A stretch of DNA of 64,000 nucleotides from AP-15 sp963832875 (GTDB taxonomy: Bacteria > Pseudomonadota > Alphaproteobacteria > ATCC43930 > CGMCC-115725). Both the position numbers and the translations under genes were made by a program. Location of the stretch: NCBI GenBank assembly GCA_963832875.1, contig CAWHWB010000003.1, forward strand, positions 992,001 to 1,056,000, in the 5' to 3' direction. The notes under the pieces were generated by a model. It was not told the DNA's origin. It searched no databases and worked only from the letters and a program-made list of their open reading frames with translations. Positions 36,186 through 45,801 of the stretch are shown in pieces; the first letter of the stretch is position 1; the number at the start of each line of letters is the position of its first letter.

Positions 36186-37286
36186 ATGAAGATCACCAAG
36201 GTCGAGACCGGGATCGTGGCGCTGCCCAATGACGAGCCGCTCGCCGGCTTTTCGGAAAACCCGAATGCCAAGAACCCGATCGTGTGGCTGCGGCTCGGCA
36301 CCGATGACGGCGTCGAGGGGATCGGTGTCACCTATTTCGGCGGCGCGCTGACCCGCACGCTGCGCCACGCGGTCGACGAACTGGGCGCGCTCGTGGTCGG
36401 CGAGGACCCGATGCGTGTCGAAGCGGTCGCGGCGAAATTGCGCGCCGCGGCGGTCTCCTCGGGCCCGGCCGGGATCTTCACGATGGCGCTGTCGGCGCTC
36501 GACGTCGCGCTGTGGGACATCAAAGGCAAGGCGCTGGGTCTGCCGTTGTGGAAGCTGCTCGGCGGCGGACGCGACCATATCGCCACCTATGCGAGCGGGG
36601 CCTTGCGCCGCGGCCTGAAGCTCGACGAGGCGGTCACCGCCGCCGGAAGGCTGCGTGAAAAAGGCCATCGGCAGGCGAAGATGCAGCTCGGCCTACCCGG
36701 CATCACCTCACCCTCGCGCGAGGTCGAGCAGGCCCGGCTGATCCGCCAGGCGGTCGGCCCGGACATGGATTTGATGTGCGACATCAACCAGCGCTGGCGG
36801 CCGGAACAGGCGATCGACATCGGCCGCCGGGTCGAGGAAGCCGGGGTCGGCCTCTACTGGCTCGAAGACGTGACCGCGCATGACGATTATGCCGGGTTGG
36901 CCCGAGTGGCGGCGGCATTGTCGACCCCAGTCGCCGGCGGCGAATACCTCTGGGGCGTCGTCCCGTTCCGCCACATGGTCGAAGCCCGCTCGGTCGACAT
37001 CGTGATGATCGACCAGGTGCGCTCGGGCGGCATCACGCCATGGCTCAAGATTGCGGGCATGGCCGAGGCCTTCAACCTGCCGGTGGTCAGCCACGGCGTG
37101 CCCGAGATCCACGTGCATCTGGTCGGCGCGGTGGCGAACGGGCTGACCGTCGAATACATGCCGCGCCTGTTTCAGCTGTGGGAGGAGGTCCCGCAGCCGC
37201 ACAACGGCCTGTTGGCGATGCCGACCGCGCCCGGCCTCGGCCTCGCATTCAGCAAGGATGCGATCCGGCGGTTCGACGCCGGCTGA
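36186..37286 (+). CDS. Enolase-superfamily (mandelate racemase/muconate lactonising) enzyme
   Basis: The product is 366 residues with the two-domain enolase-superfamily layout. Metal ligands are Asp199 (CDINQRW), Glu227 (WLEDV) and Glu253 (GGEYLW). The acid/base residues are Lys165 in AKMQLG and His303 in SHGVPEIH, which fits the mandelate racemase subgroup of acid-sugar dehydratases. The N-terminal capping domain covers about 1-125. It abstracts the alpha proton of a carboxylate with Mg2+. ATG 36186 has GGAGGACC upstream. The sugar acid is unknown. It stands alone, ending just before a palindromic repeat. Confidence 0.9.
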   Translation: MKITKVETGIVALPNDEPLAGFSENPNAKNPIVWLRLGTDDGVEGIGVTYFGGALTRTLRHAVDELGALVVGEDPMRVEAVAAKLRAAAVSSGPAGIFTMALSALDVALWDIKGKALGLPLWKLLGGGRDHIATYASGALRRGLKLDEAVTAAGRLREKGHRQAKMQLGLPGITSPSREVEQARLIRQAVGPDMDLMCDINQRWRPEQAIDIGRRVEEAGVGLYWLEDVTAHDDYAGLARVAAALSTPVAGGEYLWGVVPFRHMVEARSVDIVMIDQVRSGGITPWLKIAGMAEAFNLPVVSHGVPEIHVHLVGAVANGLTVEYMPRLFQLWEEVPQPHNGLLAMPTAPGLGLAFSKDAIRRFDAG

Positions 37287-37301
37287 CAACCCCGGCGAAC
37301 C

Positions 37302-37373
37302 CTCACCCGCCTCGCTGCGCTCGGCACGCTCTCCCGCAATGCGGGGGAGGGCCCGCAGGGACGGGCGGGTGAG
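37302..37373. repeat. Palindromic intergenic repeat
   Basis: CTCACCCGCC (37302-37311) pairs perfectly with GGCGGGTGAG (37364-37373). An inner CTCTCCCGC/GCGGGGGAG stem lies between them. This is the look of the interspersed palindromic elements common in alphaproteobacteria. It sits between two convergent genes and could also end transcription. Confidence 0.65.
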
Positions 37374-37416
37374 AGTATCCGCGCGCGATGTTTAAGACTG
37401 CTGCCGGCTCGATGTT

Positions 37417-39267
37417 CTAACCGGGCAGCAGCGGCTCGCCGCGCATGTATTTGCCGCGGCAGAACAACAAGGTCGGCCGATTGGTGTGGGCGTAGCGCTC
37501 GACATGGCCGATGAAGATGATGTGGTCGCCGCCGTAATGCCGGTACTCGTTGCGGCATTCGAAATGCGCCGCCGCGCCGATCAGCACCGGGGCGCCGCAT
37601 TCGGGGATCATGTGGTCGATCTCGGCAAATTTGTTCTCGTGGGTGCGAGCGAATTTGTTGGACAGCTCGATCTGGTCGTAGGCGAGGATGTTGACGACGA
37701 AGTGCGAGCCCTCCTGGAACGCCGGCAGGCTCTGCGCGTAGAGCGAGGCGCTCCACAACACCAGCGGCGGCGCCAGCGACACCGAGGTGAACGAATTCGC
37801 GGTTAGCCCATAGAGCCCGCCATCCTTGCCGCGCGCGGTGATGATCGTGACGCCGGTGGCAAAGCTGCCGAGCGCGTTGCGGAAATCGCGCGAATCAAAA
37901 CCTTCGCCGGCAGTTGCCCTGACCGGTGCGGCGTGGCTACCGGGATGCTCGGGCTCGGCGGCAGGGGCGGGCTTGGGTGGGGCGGATTGCGGCTTTTTGT
38001 TTTGCACGGTCGATCCCCACGATCTGCTCAGAGCGACACTTCGGGCGGCAAGTCCCAGCGCCACCCGGCCAAAGACCGCGCCGTTGACGTCCCAGGTCAG
38101 CGTGTAATGGGCGTTGGCCGCATGGACATCGCGGAAAGCGCGCTGGATCGGGTTTTGCGCGTAGATCGCGCCGCCGCCGGTGGCGCTGAACAGAATATCG
38201 ACCGCCCGAGTACACAGGGTCGCGGCAAAGGCGCCGTCGCGGCGGTAGCGCGCCTTTTGTTCGAGGCTCGGCACCACTCCGGCCTCGGTGATCCGCGTCG
38301 CCTCGTCGCAATCGCGCAGCACGATCGCCTCCGCCGCGTCGGCCGATGCCGCCGCCTCGGCGAGATGGACCTGCAAGTTTCTGAAATCGGCGAGGTTCCT
38401 ACCGGTATAGATGCTGAGCCGGGTTCGCGTCGTCTCGGCGAAGTGCTGGATCGCGCCGCGGGCGATGCCGAGCGATACGCCGGCGATCGCGAAACCGAAC
38501 AAGCTGATCGCCGGCAGCTGATAGAGCGAGCCGGGATTGACCCCGCTGCCTCGATTGGGGCCGCCGGTGATCCGTTCGGCGGAAAGCGTGCGGTAGGCCG
38601 GGACAAATACGTCGGCGACCTCGACATCCTTGCTGCCGGTGCCGCTGAGCCCGATCACCTGCCAAGTATCGATGATCGTATAGTCGCTGGCCGGAAGCAG
38701 AAAGATGCGGGGTTCGCTCTGTCCGGTCTCCTCGTCGATGACGAAGGCACCGATCATCGCCCAGTGGGCGGCGTCGATGCCGCTCGAAAACGGCCATCGT
38801 CCGGTCAGCCGGTACCCGCCGGGCACCCGCCGCGCCCGCCCACGCGGGAAGATCAGCGCCGAACCGATCAGATTGTCGGGCGATTCTCCCCAGATTTCAT
38901 CCTGCGCCTCAGGGTGCCACATGCCCAAAAGCCAATGATGAGCGGCCAGGTTGGCGAGCACCCAGGCAGTCGAGCCGCAGGCTCGGCCGATCACCGCGGA
39001 CAGCTCGAACAGCGCGCGGTAGGGCAGCTCGCTGCCGCCGACTCGGGCCGGTTGCAGCATGCGAAAGAGGCCGCTCGCATGCAGGTCGGCGATCGTCTCG
39101 TCGGGCAGCCGGCGCAATTCCTCCGCCCGCCCGGCGCGTTCGCGCAGCACCGGGATCATCGCTTCGGCGCGGGCCAGCAGCTCATCGAAGCGGGGCGCCG
39201 CCGTGTTCGGCTCGGTCTTGGCCCCCGGCTCGGTCTCGGCTTCCGGCATTGCGATCCTCTGACGCAT
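37417..39267 (-). CDS. Flavin-dependent oxygenase fused to its flavin reductase
   Basis: The product is 616 residues in one uninterrupted frame. Residues about 1-415 form an acyl-CoA-dehydrogenase-like group D monooxygenase (HsaA/HpaB type), with GRACGSTAWVLANLAAHH, YRLTGRWPFSSGID, DTWQVIGLSGTGSKDVEV and a C-terminal FRDVHAANAHYTLTWD. A Pro/Ala linker (about 416-455) follows. Residues about 455-616 are an HpaC-like flavin reductase: FRNALGSFATGVTIITA, YGLTANSFTSVSLAPPLVLW and GDHIIFIGHVERY. Relatives usually encode these as two proteins. The start ATG 39267 is preceded by AGGGAGGG. The fusion would pass reduced flavin directly to the oxygenase. The substrate may be a phenol or small aromatic. 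Confidence 0.88.
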   Translation of the reverse strand: MRQRIAMPEAETEPGAKTEPNTAAPRFDELLARAEAMIPVLRERAGRAEELRRLPDETIADLHASGLFRMLQPARVGGSELPYRALFELSAVIGRACGSTAWVLANLAAHHWLLGMWHPEAQDEIWGESPDNLIGSALIFPRGRARRVPGGYRLTGRWPFSSGIDAAHWAMIGAFVIDEETGQSEPRIFLLPASDYTIIDTWQVIGLSGTGSKDVEVADVFVPAYRTLSAERITGGPNRGSGVNPGSLYQLPAISLFGFAIAGVSLGIARGAIQHFAETTRTRLSIYTGRNLADFRNLQVHLAEAAASADAAEAIVLRDCDEATRITEAGVVPSLEQKARYRRDGAFAATLCTRAVDILFSATGGGAIYAQNPIQRAFRDVHAANAHYTLTWDVNGAVFGRVALGLAARSVALSRSWGSTVQNKKPQSAPPKPAPAAEPEHPGSHAAPVRATAGEGFDSRDFRNALGSFATGVTIITARGKDGGLYGLTANSFTSVSLAPPLVLWSASLYAQSLPAFQEGSHFVVNILAYDQIELSNKFARTHENKFAEIDHMIPECGAPVLIGAAAHFECRNEYRHYGGDHIIFIGHVERYAHTNRPTLLFCRGKYMRGEPLLPG

Positions 39268-39507
39268 CGGCCACCCTCCCTATTCTACCCGCCGCGCCGC
39301 AACCGGCGAGTTCCATGCAAAATATGGGCAGCCCTGGCGGCGATGCAGCAAGAGAAATCGGCATGATCATCGTGGCATCGTTGCCGCTGCGGCGAGGGCC
39401 GGCGCCAAAGCCGGTTTCAGGTCGGCCGGGCGAGCCTGGAGGCGCCGCAGCGCGCACCTCATATAGGCTTGTAGAAAGCGCGACCCGGTGGCGGAGGATA
39501 CCAGCGT

Positions 39508-40521
39508 ATGACGGCTGAAACCGAGCGGCGGGCGCAGCTTCTGCGGCCCCGCGTGGTCGAGACTGCGGAGACCGGCCGGCTCGATCTCAGTCTGCCGCCG
39601 TCGCCGGAGCCCGACTCTGCGCCGCTTCCCGCCGCTCGGCGCCGATCGCCGTTGGCGGTGGCGCTGTGCGGTCTCGGCCTCCTCGCTCTCGGCATCGCCG
39701 CGATCGATTTGGTCGAGTTCGTGGACGGCGCCTTTGCCCACGGCGCCGGTTTCGGCGTCGCGGCCATGGCGGCAGTCGCGGCCGGCGCCGCCGGCGCCTG
39801 TTATTGGCTGTTCTGTGAGCTGCGCGGTCTGCTGCGCCTGCGCTCGGCCGAACGGCTGCGCCGGCTGATCCCGTCGGCCCTCGCCCGCGAGCTGAAACGC
39901 GAGATCGACGAGGCGGCGGCGATCCTCGGCCGCGATCCGCTGCTGAGGGGACCCGTCGCCGGCTACCGCGCCGCCCTCGAAACGCACCACAGCGGTGGCG
40001 ACGCGCTCGAACTCTTTACCCGTTTCGTGCTCGCCCCGGCCGACCGCCTGGCGCAGGCCGCCACCCGCCGCGCCGCGGTCCAGGCCTTTGCGATCAACGC
40101 GGTCAGCCCGACGATGCTGACCGACACCTTGTTTTTTGCCGCGCGGGCGATGCGACTGGTGCGCGAGATCGCCGAGATCTATGGCCAGCGCCCGGGGCTT
40201 GCCGGCACCGTCCATCTGCTGCGCCGGCTCATTGGTGGCGCCGGGCTGGTCGGTGCGGTCGACATCGCCGGCGGGGTGCTGGTCCAGCAGCTCGGCGGCG
40301 CCGTCCTCGAACGGATCAGCGCCAACGCCGCCGAGAGCGTCTATGCCGCGCAGAAAATGGCACGGCTCGGCCTGGTCGCGATGGCCCTGTGCCGGCCGGT
40401 CGAGTTCCGCCCCGGCGAGGCGCCCTCGCTTGGCGGTCTCGTCTCCGGTCTGCTCAAGCCCGGCCCCGAGCGAACCGCCGGCAGAACAGAGGAGGCTGAT
40501 CCGGCGCGCAAAATCAGGTAG
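39508..40521 (+). CDS. YcjF/DUF697-type membrane protein
   Basis: The product is 337 residues. An N-terminal Pro/Arg-rich cytoplasmic stretch is followed by two close membrane helices (PLAVALCGLGLLALGIAAIDL and the Ala/Gly-rich segment after it). The C-terminal part includes FAARAMRLVREIAEIYGQRPGL and LVGAVDIAGGVLVQQLGG, hallmarks of the TIGR01620/UPF0283 family related to E. coli YcjF. Function is not established; relatives usually pair with the YcjX GTPase, which is absent here. It lies 83 bases before the ABC importer genes in the same direction. Confidence 0.82.
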   Translation: MTAETERRAQLLRPRVVETAETGRLDLSLPPSPEPDSAPLPAARRRSPLAVALCGLGLLALGIAAIDLVEFVDGAFAHGAGFGVAAMAAVAAGAAGACYWLFCELRGLLRLRSAERLRRLIPSALARELKREIDEAAAILGRDPLLRGPVAGYRAALETHHSGGDALELFTRFVLAPADRLAQAATRRAAVQAFAINAVSPTMLTDTLFFAARAMRLVREIAEIYGQRPGLAGTVHLLRRLIGGAGLVGAVDIAGGVLVQQLGGAVLERISANAAESVYAAQKMARLGLVAMALCRPVEFRPGEAPSLGGLVSGLLKPGPERTAGRTEEADPARKIR

Positions 40522-40604
40522 TGTCATGGCCTCGCCGCAGCGCCGAGGTTCGGCACGGCATTTGCCGAGGCACGCTGGAAGCCTCGAAACAGGGGAGGTC
40601 GAAA

Positions 40605-41870
40605 ATGTTGTCGCGCCGCGCTATTTTAATCAATCTGTCGACAACTGCGCTGGTCGGCGCGCTCGCCGCCAGAGCGCGCCTGGTTTTTGCCGCGGACAAG
40701 ACGATCAAGATCGGCATCGCGCTGCCGTTTACCGGGGCCGATGCCCACGACGCCGAGCTGATTAAGGACGGCGCCATGCTGGCGATCGACGATGCCAACG
40801 CCGCGGGTGGGGCCACCGGTTACAAATTCGATGTTCTGCAGCTCGACAACGGCACTGCGACCGCCGGGCAATACGATCCGGCGCAGGCAGCGACCAACGC
40901 GCGCAAGATGGTGTCGGATGATTCGGTCATGGCCGCGATCGGGCCGCAGATGAGCGGCTCGGGCAAGGCGATGGCGCCGATCTTGAGCGAGGGCGATCTG
41001 GCGACAATCACGCCGAGCTCGACCAACCCCGACATTACCGACCCGAAATTCGCCGGCCAATACATGCCCAAAGGCAAGGCCATCTATTTCCGTACCGTCA
41101 CCACCGACGCCTTTCAGGGGCCGAACATGGCGAATTATTTCACCGATACCCTGAAGGTGAAATCGGTCTATGTGCTCGACGACAGCGGCGCCTACGGGGT
41201 CGGGCTCGCCGATGCGTTTCAGGCGCAGGCCAAAAAGCGCGGCATCAACGTGCTCGGCCGCGATCAGCTGAACCCGAAGGAGGCCGACTACACGACGACC
41301 CTGACCAAAATGAAATCGCTCAATCCCGATGCGCTCTACTATGGCGGGGTCGGCCAGGCCGGGGTCAAGGTGGTCAAGCAGTCCTACGATATCGTGCCCA
41401 AAATCATCAAGGCCGGCGGCGACGGCGTCTACGGGGCCGAGATCCTGACCGGCGCGGGGTTCCCGGCGGCAGAGGGCTGGTACGCCACGATCGCCGCGCC
41501 GAACGTGCTCGAAAATCCCGACGCGGCGCCGTTCATCGAGCAATTCGACAAGAAATACGGCAAGCAGCCGGACAATTATTCGATTACCGCTTACGATGCG
41601 GCGCTGGTGATCATCGCCGCGGTCAAGAGCCTCGCCGCCGCGGGCAAGGAGATGACCCGCGCCGCGGTGCGCGACGCGATCCAGCAGTCGCACGTCAAGA
41701 CCTTGCAGGGGGTGGTGAGCTTCGACGCCAACGGCGATATCGAGAACCGGATCATCAGCGTCTTCCAGATTACCCGGAACGACAAGTATCCGCTCGACGA
41801 CGTGCTTCACCAGTACAAGTATATGGGCGTGGCGCCGGCCGAGCGCGTGAAGGCCGTGCGGACCCGCCCC
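40605..41870 (+). CDS. Branched-chain amino acid ABC importer, binding protein (no own stop)
   Basis: The product is about 422 residues. ATG 40605 follows AGGGGAGGT. A twin-arginine-like or Sec signal (LSRRAILINLSTTALVG) leads to the mature IKIGIALPFTGADAHDAE, a LivJ/LivK-type periplasmic binding protein. Later blocks are AAIGPQMSGSGKAMAPILSE, STNPDITDP and YDAALVIIAAVKSLAAAG. No stop codon separates it from the permease that begins at ATG 41871; the frame runs straight into it. A TGA overlapping that ATG exists in the next phase, so an indel near 41830-41870 may have erased the natural stop. The ligand may be an amino acid, amide or urea. Confidence 0.85.
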
Positions 41871-42801
41871 ATGACCGACTACAGCGTACTGGCGCAGCAG
41901 GTCATTAACGGGTTGAGCCTGGGCGCCATGTACGCCTTGCTGGCGCTCGGCTTCACCCTCGTCTACGGGATCCTGGAGCTGATCAATTTTGCCCATTTCA
42001 ACGTGTTTATGGTCAGTTCGTTCATCGGCATGTGGGCGCTCGAACTGCTCGGCATCTCGGGCCAGACCCACGTGCTGACCGGGCTGGCACTGGCCGGGGC
42101 CCTCTTCTTTGCCTTCGCAGTCACGATGCTGGCCGCCGGCGGGCTCGGCGTCGCGATCGAGCGCATCTCGCTGCGGCCGTTGCGCGGGGTGCGCGGCCCG
42201 GCGGCGATGATCACGACCATCGGTGTTTCCTACATCCTGTTCAACATCATTCTGTTGACCGTCGGCGCCGAGTTCGAAGAACTACCCGAACCCGATGCCG
42301 ACAGTCCGCTGGCAGTTCGGCCAGGTGACCCTGGAGCTGCGCGAAGTGCTGATCTGGGGCGTCACCGCGGTCTTGATGGTGGCGCTGCACCTGTTCGTAC
42401 ACCGCACCCGGCTCGGCAAGGCGATGCGGGCGACCGCCCAGGACGCCGAGGCGGCGCGGATGATGGGGGTCGAGGTCGACCGGGTCATTATCACCGCGTT
42501 TTTCCTCGGCTCGGCATTGGCAGGTGCGGCGGCGTTGATCTTTGGCCTCTACTACAACTTCACCAGCTTCATCATCGGCTACACCGCCGGCTTGCGGGCG
42601 TTTACCGCGGCGGTGCTGGGCGGCATCGGCAGCGTCGGCGGCGCCATGGTCGGCGGCCTGCTGATCGGGCTGATCGAGAGCCTGGGCGGCCAGCTGATCG
42701 CGGTGCGCTGGACCGACGTGATCATCTTCTCGATCCTGATCCTGGTTCTGGTGTTCGTTCCGTCCGGCCTGTTCGGCCGCGCCACCCCGACCAAATCCTG
42801 A
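41871..42801 (+). pseudogene. livH: LivH-type permease, one frameshift as given
   Basis: From ATG 41871 the protein reads QQVINGLSLGAMYALLALGF and ILELINFAHFNVFMVSSF, the standard LivH start. It continues through ISLRPLRGVRGPAAMITTIG to VGAEFEE. At about 42276 one extra base breaks the frame. The next phase resumes as MPTVRWQFGQVTLELREVLI, RATAQDAEAARMMGVEVDR and GSVGGAMVGGLLIGLIESL, and ends at 42801. Repaired, it is about 309 residues with eight helices. It would form the membrane channel with LivM. It is joined in frame to the binding protein upstream and lies one base before the livM start. Confidence 0.82.
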
Positions 42802-42802
42802 G

Positions 42803-44852
42803 ATGTCCGAGATCGACAAGCCGCCAACGGCCGGAACCGTGAGCCTGCGGCCTGCTTGGCGCGCAGGGGCGCCCGCTACTGGGACCGATCGCGCTGATCC
42901 GGCCCGGCAACAGGGCGCGCCTTGGCGTCGTTTGCGTCGCGGCGGCCGCGCTGCTGTTTCCGCTGCTGCACCGCAACGACGCCGATATCGATTCGATGGC
43001 CAATGCGCTGACCTTTGCGGCACTGGCGCTGGGGCTCAACATCGTCGTCGGCTTTGCCGGGCTGCTCGACCTCGGCTATGCCGCGTTCTTCGCGATCGGC
43101 GCCTACGCCTATGGCATTCTGAGCTCATGGCAATTGCAGCCGGAATGGTCGAGCTTCTGGGTGCCGTTGCAATGGCTCGATCTCGTCGCCCGCAATCACA
43201 CGACGGCCGGCGACTTCGTCCATTTCCAGTTCTCATTCTGGCTGATGCTGCCGGTTTCGGCGGCGATCGCGGCCTTTTGCGGGGTAGTGTTCGGCGCTCC
43301 GACTCTGCGGCTAAAGGGCGATTATCTAGCGATCGTGACCTTGGGCTTCGGCGAGATCGTGCCGATCGTCGTGCGCAACTGGCCCTCGCTGACCAATGGT
43401 GCGATGGGTTTGAACGGGGTCTCCCCGCCACAGTTCTTCGGTTTCGATTTCGGGGTCAGCGCCACCCCTTATTATTATGTCGGGGTGGCGCTCGTCGCCC
43501 TGCTGATCCTGGTGAGCGTCAGGCTCAAGGATTCGCGCATCGGGCGGGCCTGGATGGCGATCCGCGAAGATGAGATCGCCGCCTCGGCGATGGGCGTTAA
43601 TCTGGTTCGCTTCAAGCTCTTAGCCTTTGCCACCGGCGCCGCCTTCGCCGGCGCCACCGGCACGCTCTTCATCGCCAAATTGCAGACCGCGACGCCGGAC
43701 ATGTTCATGTTCCCGGTGTCGGTCATGATCCTGGTCATGGTCGTCTTCGGCGGGCTCGGCAGCGTGTGGGGCGTCGTCGTCGGCGCCCTCATTCTGCAAG
43801 TCCTGCAATCCTGGGTGCTGGAGGATCTTTCGGGCTGGCTGCACGCGCTCGGACGGCTGATCGATGTCGACTGGCTCCAGCATGTCGAGCTGGCCTCCTC
43901 GATCGAGCTGATCTTCGGGTTCATTCTCGTTTTCATGATGCTCTACCGCCGGCAGGGGCTGATCCCGGCCGCGCGCCGGGTGGCGCCGCTGAGCCTCGCC
44001 GAGCAGACGGCTCAGGTCGGCCGCGGCGGGTTCGGCGCCTCCGTCGCGCCCGGCGCGGTCGATCGGGCCGCCAGTGGACCGCTCTTGGAAGTGTCCGATC
44101 TTACGTTGCGCTTCGGCGGGCTCGTCGCCCTGCGATCGGTCGATCTGGCGGTGCCGGCGCATTCGGTCGTCGCCGTCATCGGCCCCAACGGCTCGGGCAA
44201 GTCAACCTTGTTCAACGCCGTCACCGGTCTGGTTTCGCCCAACAGCGGCACGATCCGCTTCGCCGGCGAGGACATCGGCCGGCTACGGCCGGACGCGGTG
44301 CTCGAATGCGGCATCGCCCGCACTTTTCAGAACATCCGCCTGTTTCCAAACCTGAGCGTCCTCGATAACATCATGATCGGCATGCATGCGCGGCTCGGCA
44401 CCGGTGCGGTTGGGGCCTTGCTGCGGCTGCCGCGGACCCGACGCGAGGAGGAAGCGGCGCGCGAACACGCGCTAGCGATCCTCGGATTGTTCGGCAACCG
44501 CCTGTTGCCGCGCGCCGATCATCTCGCCTCGAGCTTGTCCTATGCCAACCGCCGGCGCACCGAGATCGCCCGCGCGCTCGCCTCGCAGCCGAAGCTCTTG
44601 CTGCTCGACGAGCCGACGGCGGGGATGAACCCGGCCGAAACCCTGGAGCTCGCCGACCAGATCAAGAGCCTGCACCAGCACGGGCTGACGATCGTCTTGA
44701 TCGAGCACAAGCTCGATGTTGTCGTCAGCCTGGCCGACAAGGTGGTCGTGCTCGATCACGGCGAGAAGATCGCCGAAGGGGCGCCCGACGCGGTGCGCCG
44801 CGACGAGGAGGTGATCCGCGCCTATCTCGGCCGCAGCGCCGCCTTCGCATGA
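42803..44852 (+). CDS. LivM permease fused to LivG ATPase (5' frameshift)
   Basis: ATG 42803 starts MSEIDKPPTAGTVSLR. One extra base near 42851 must be removed to continue into LLGAQGRPLLGPIALIR and a first membrane helix. The rest is unbroken from about 42860 and openly startable at 42996. The LivM part carries NIVVGFAGLLDLGYAAFFAI, LRLKGDYLAIVTLGFGEI and a MAIREDEIAASAMG loop. The LivG part has Walker A GPNGSGKST, LSYANRRRTEIARAL in place of LSGGQ, and Walker B LLLLDEPTAGMNP. Permease-ATPase fusions of this sort are known in alphaproteobacteria. It overlaps livF by four bases. Confidence 0.88.
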
Positions 44853-45577
44853 CTGCCCCGATGCTCGAGTTCAGGGCGGTCGATACCCATTACGGCGACC
44901 TCCACGTGTTGAAATCGGTCGATTACCGGATCGAGGCGGGCGAGATCGTCTGCCTGCTCGGCGGCAACGCCTCAGGGAAATCGACGACGATGAAGGCGAT
45001 TATGGGGGCCGTGACGCCGACCGGCGGCGACATCCTGTTCGAGGAGAAATCCTTAAAGGGGGTCAGCACCGCCGAGCGGGTGCGGCGCGGCATCGCCCCG
45101 GTGCTCGAGGCGCGCCGGCTGTTTCCGCGCATGACGGTCTATGAGAACCTGGAAATGGGCGCTTATACCCGGCGCCGCGGACCCGAGTTCGGCGAGGACC
45201 TGGCCCGCGTCTATGCCCTCTTTCCGCGGGTCGAGGAGCGGCTGCGCCAGATCGCCGGCACCTTGTCCGGCGGCGAGCAGCAGATGGTGGCGATCGGCCG
45301 GGCCTTGATGGCGCGGCCGAAATTGCTGTGCATGGACGAGCCCTCGATGGGCCTGTCGCCCGCCTATGTCGAGCAGGTCTTCGACATCATTCGCGAAATC
45401 AACCGGCAGGGCACGACGATCTTCATGGTCGAGCAGAACGCCAACATGGCATTGCAGCTCGCCGACCGCGCCTATGTGCTGCAAACCGGCCAAGTGGTGC
45501 TGAGCGGGCGCGCCGCCGAATTGCGCGAAAACGAAATGATCCGCCACGCCTATCTGGGCGAAATGACGGTTCAGTAA
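44849..45577 (+). CDS. livF: ABC importer ATPase LivF
   Basis: The product is 242 residues. Walker A is GGNASGKST, where the usual GxxGxGKST has Asn-Ala inside. The signature is LSGGEQQM, Walker B is LLCMDEPSMGLSP and the switch region is IFMVEQNANMALQLAD. ARRLFPRMTVYENLEMGAY is the LivF-typical block. It would pair with the LivG domain of the preceding gene to energise import. ATG 44849 overlaps that gene's stop as ATGA, so translation is coupled. It is the last gene of the importer operon. Confidence 0.92.
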   Translation: MTAPMLEFRAVDTHYGDLHVLKSVDYRIEAGEIVCLLGGNASGKSTTMKAIMGAVTPTGGDILFEEKSLKGVSTAERVRRGIAPVLEARRLFPRMTVYENLEMGAYTRRRGPEFGEDLARVYALFPRVEERLRQIAGTLSGGEQQMVAIGRALMARPKLLCMDEPSMGLSPAYVEQVFDIIREINRQGTTIFMVEQNANMALQLADRAYVLQTGQVVLSGRAAELRENEMIRHAYLGEMTVQ

Positions 45578-45666
45578 CCCGGCCACGCTGCCGGTCGATA
45601 CGCCGCAGTTCATCGCGTCGTCTGAGACGATCGTAAATCTAACTCCACGGCGTTAACACTGTGTCC

Positions 45667-45750
45667 GCCATTCCCGCGAAAGCAGGAACCTGGGGACGAG
45701 CACCTGAAGGGTTGTCCTGGACCCCCGCTTGCGCGGGGGCGATGAGGAGT
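45667..45750. repeat. Palindromic intergenic repeat
   Basis: CCATTCCCGCGAAAGCAGGAA is followed by CCCCCGC (45722-45728), a TTGC loop and GCGGGGG (45733-45739). The pattern matches the interspersed 'ATTCCCGCGAAAGCGGGAA' type of palindrome. It lies in the 224 bases between livF and the MscS gene. Confidence 0.6.
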
Positions 45751-45801
45751 GGTGGAAACTGATCGGATAATTCGCTGATTGCCGGCCAAAGGGGGCTCTC
45801 T

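Noticed and set aside
42803..44852. LivM-LivG fusion as a novelty
   Set aside because: Permease-ATPase fusions of this type are already known in alphaproteobacteria.
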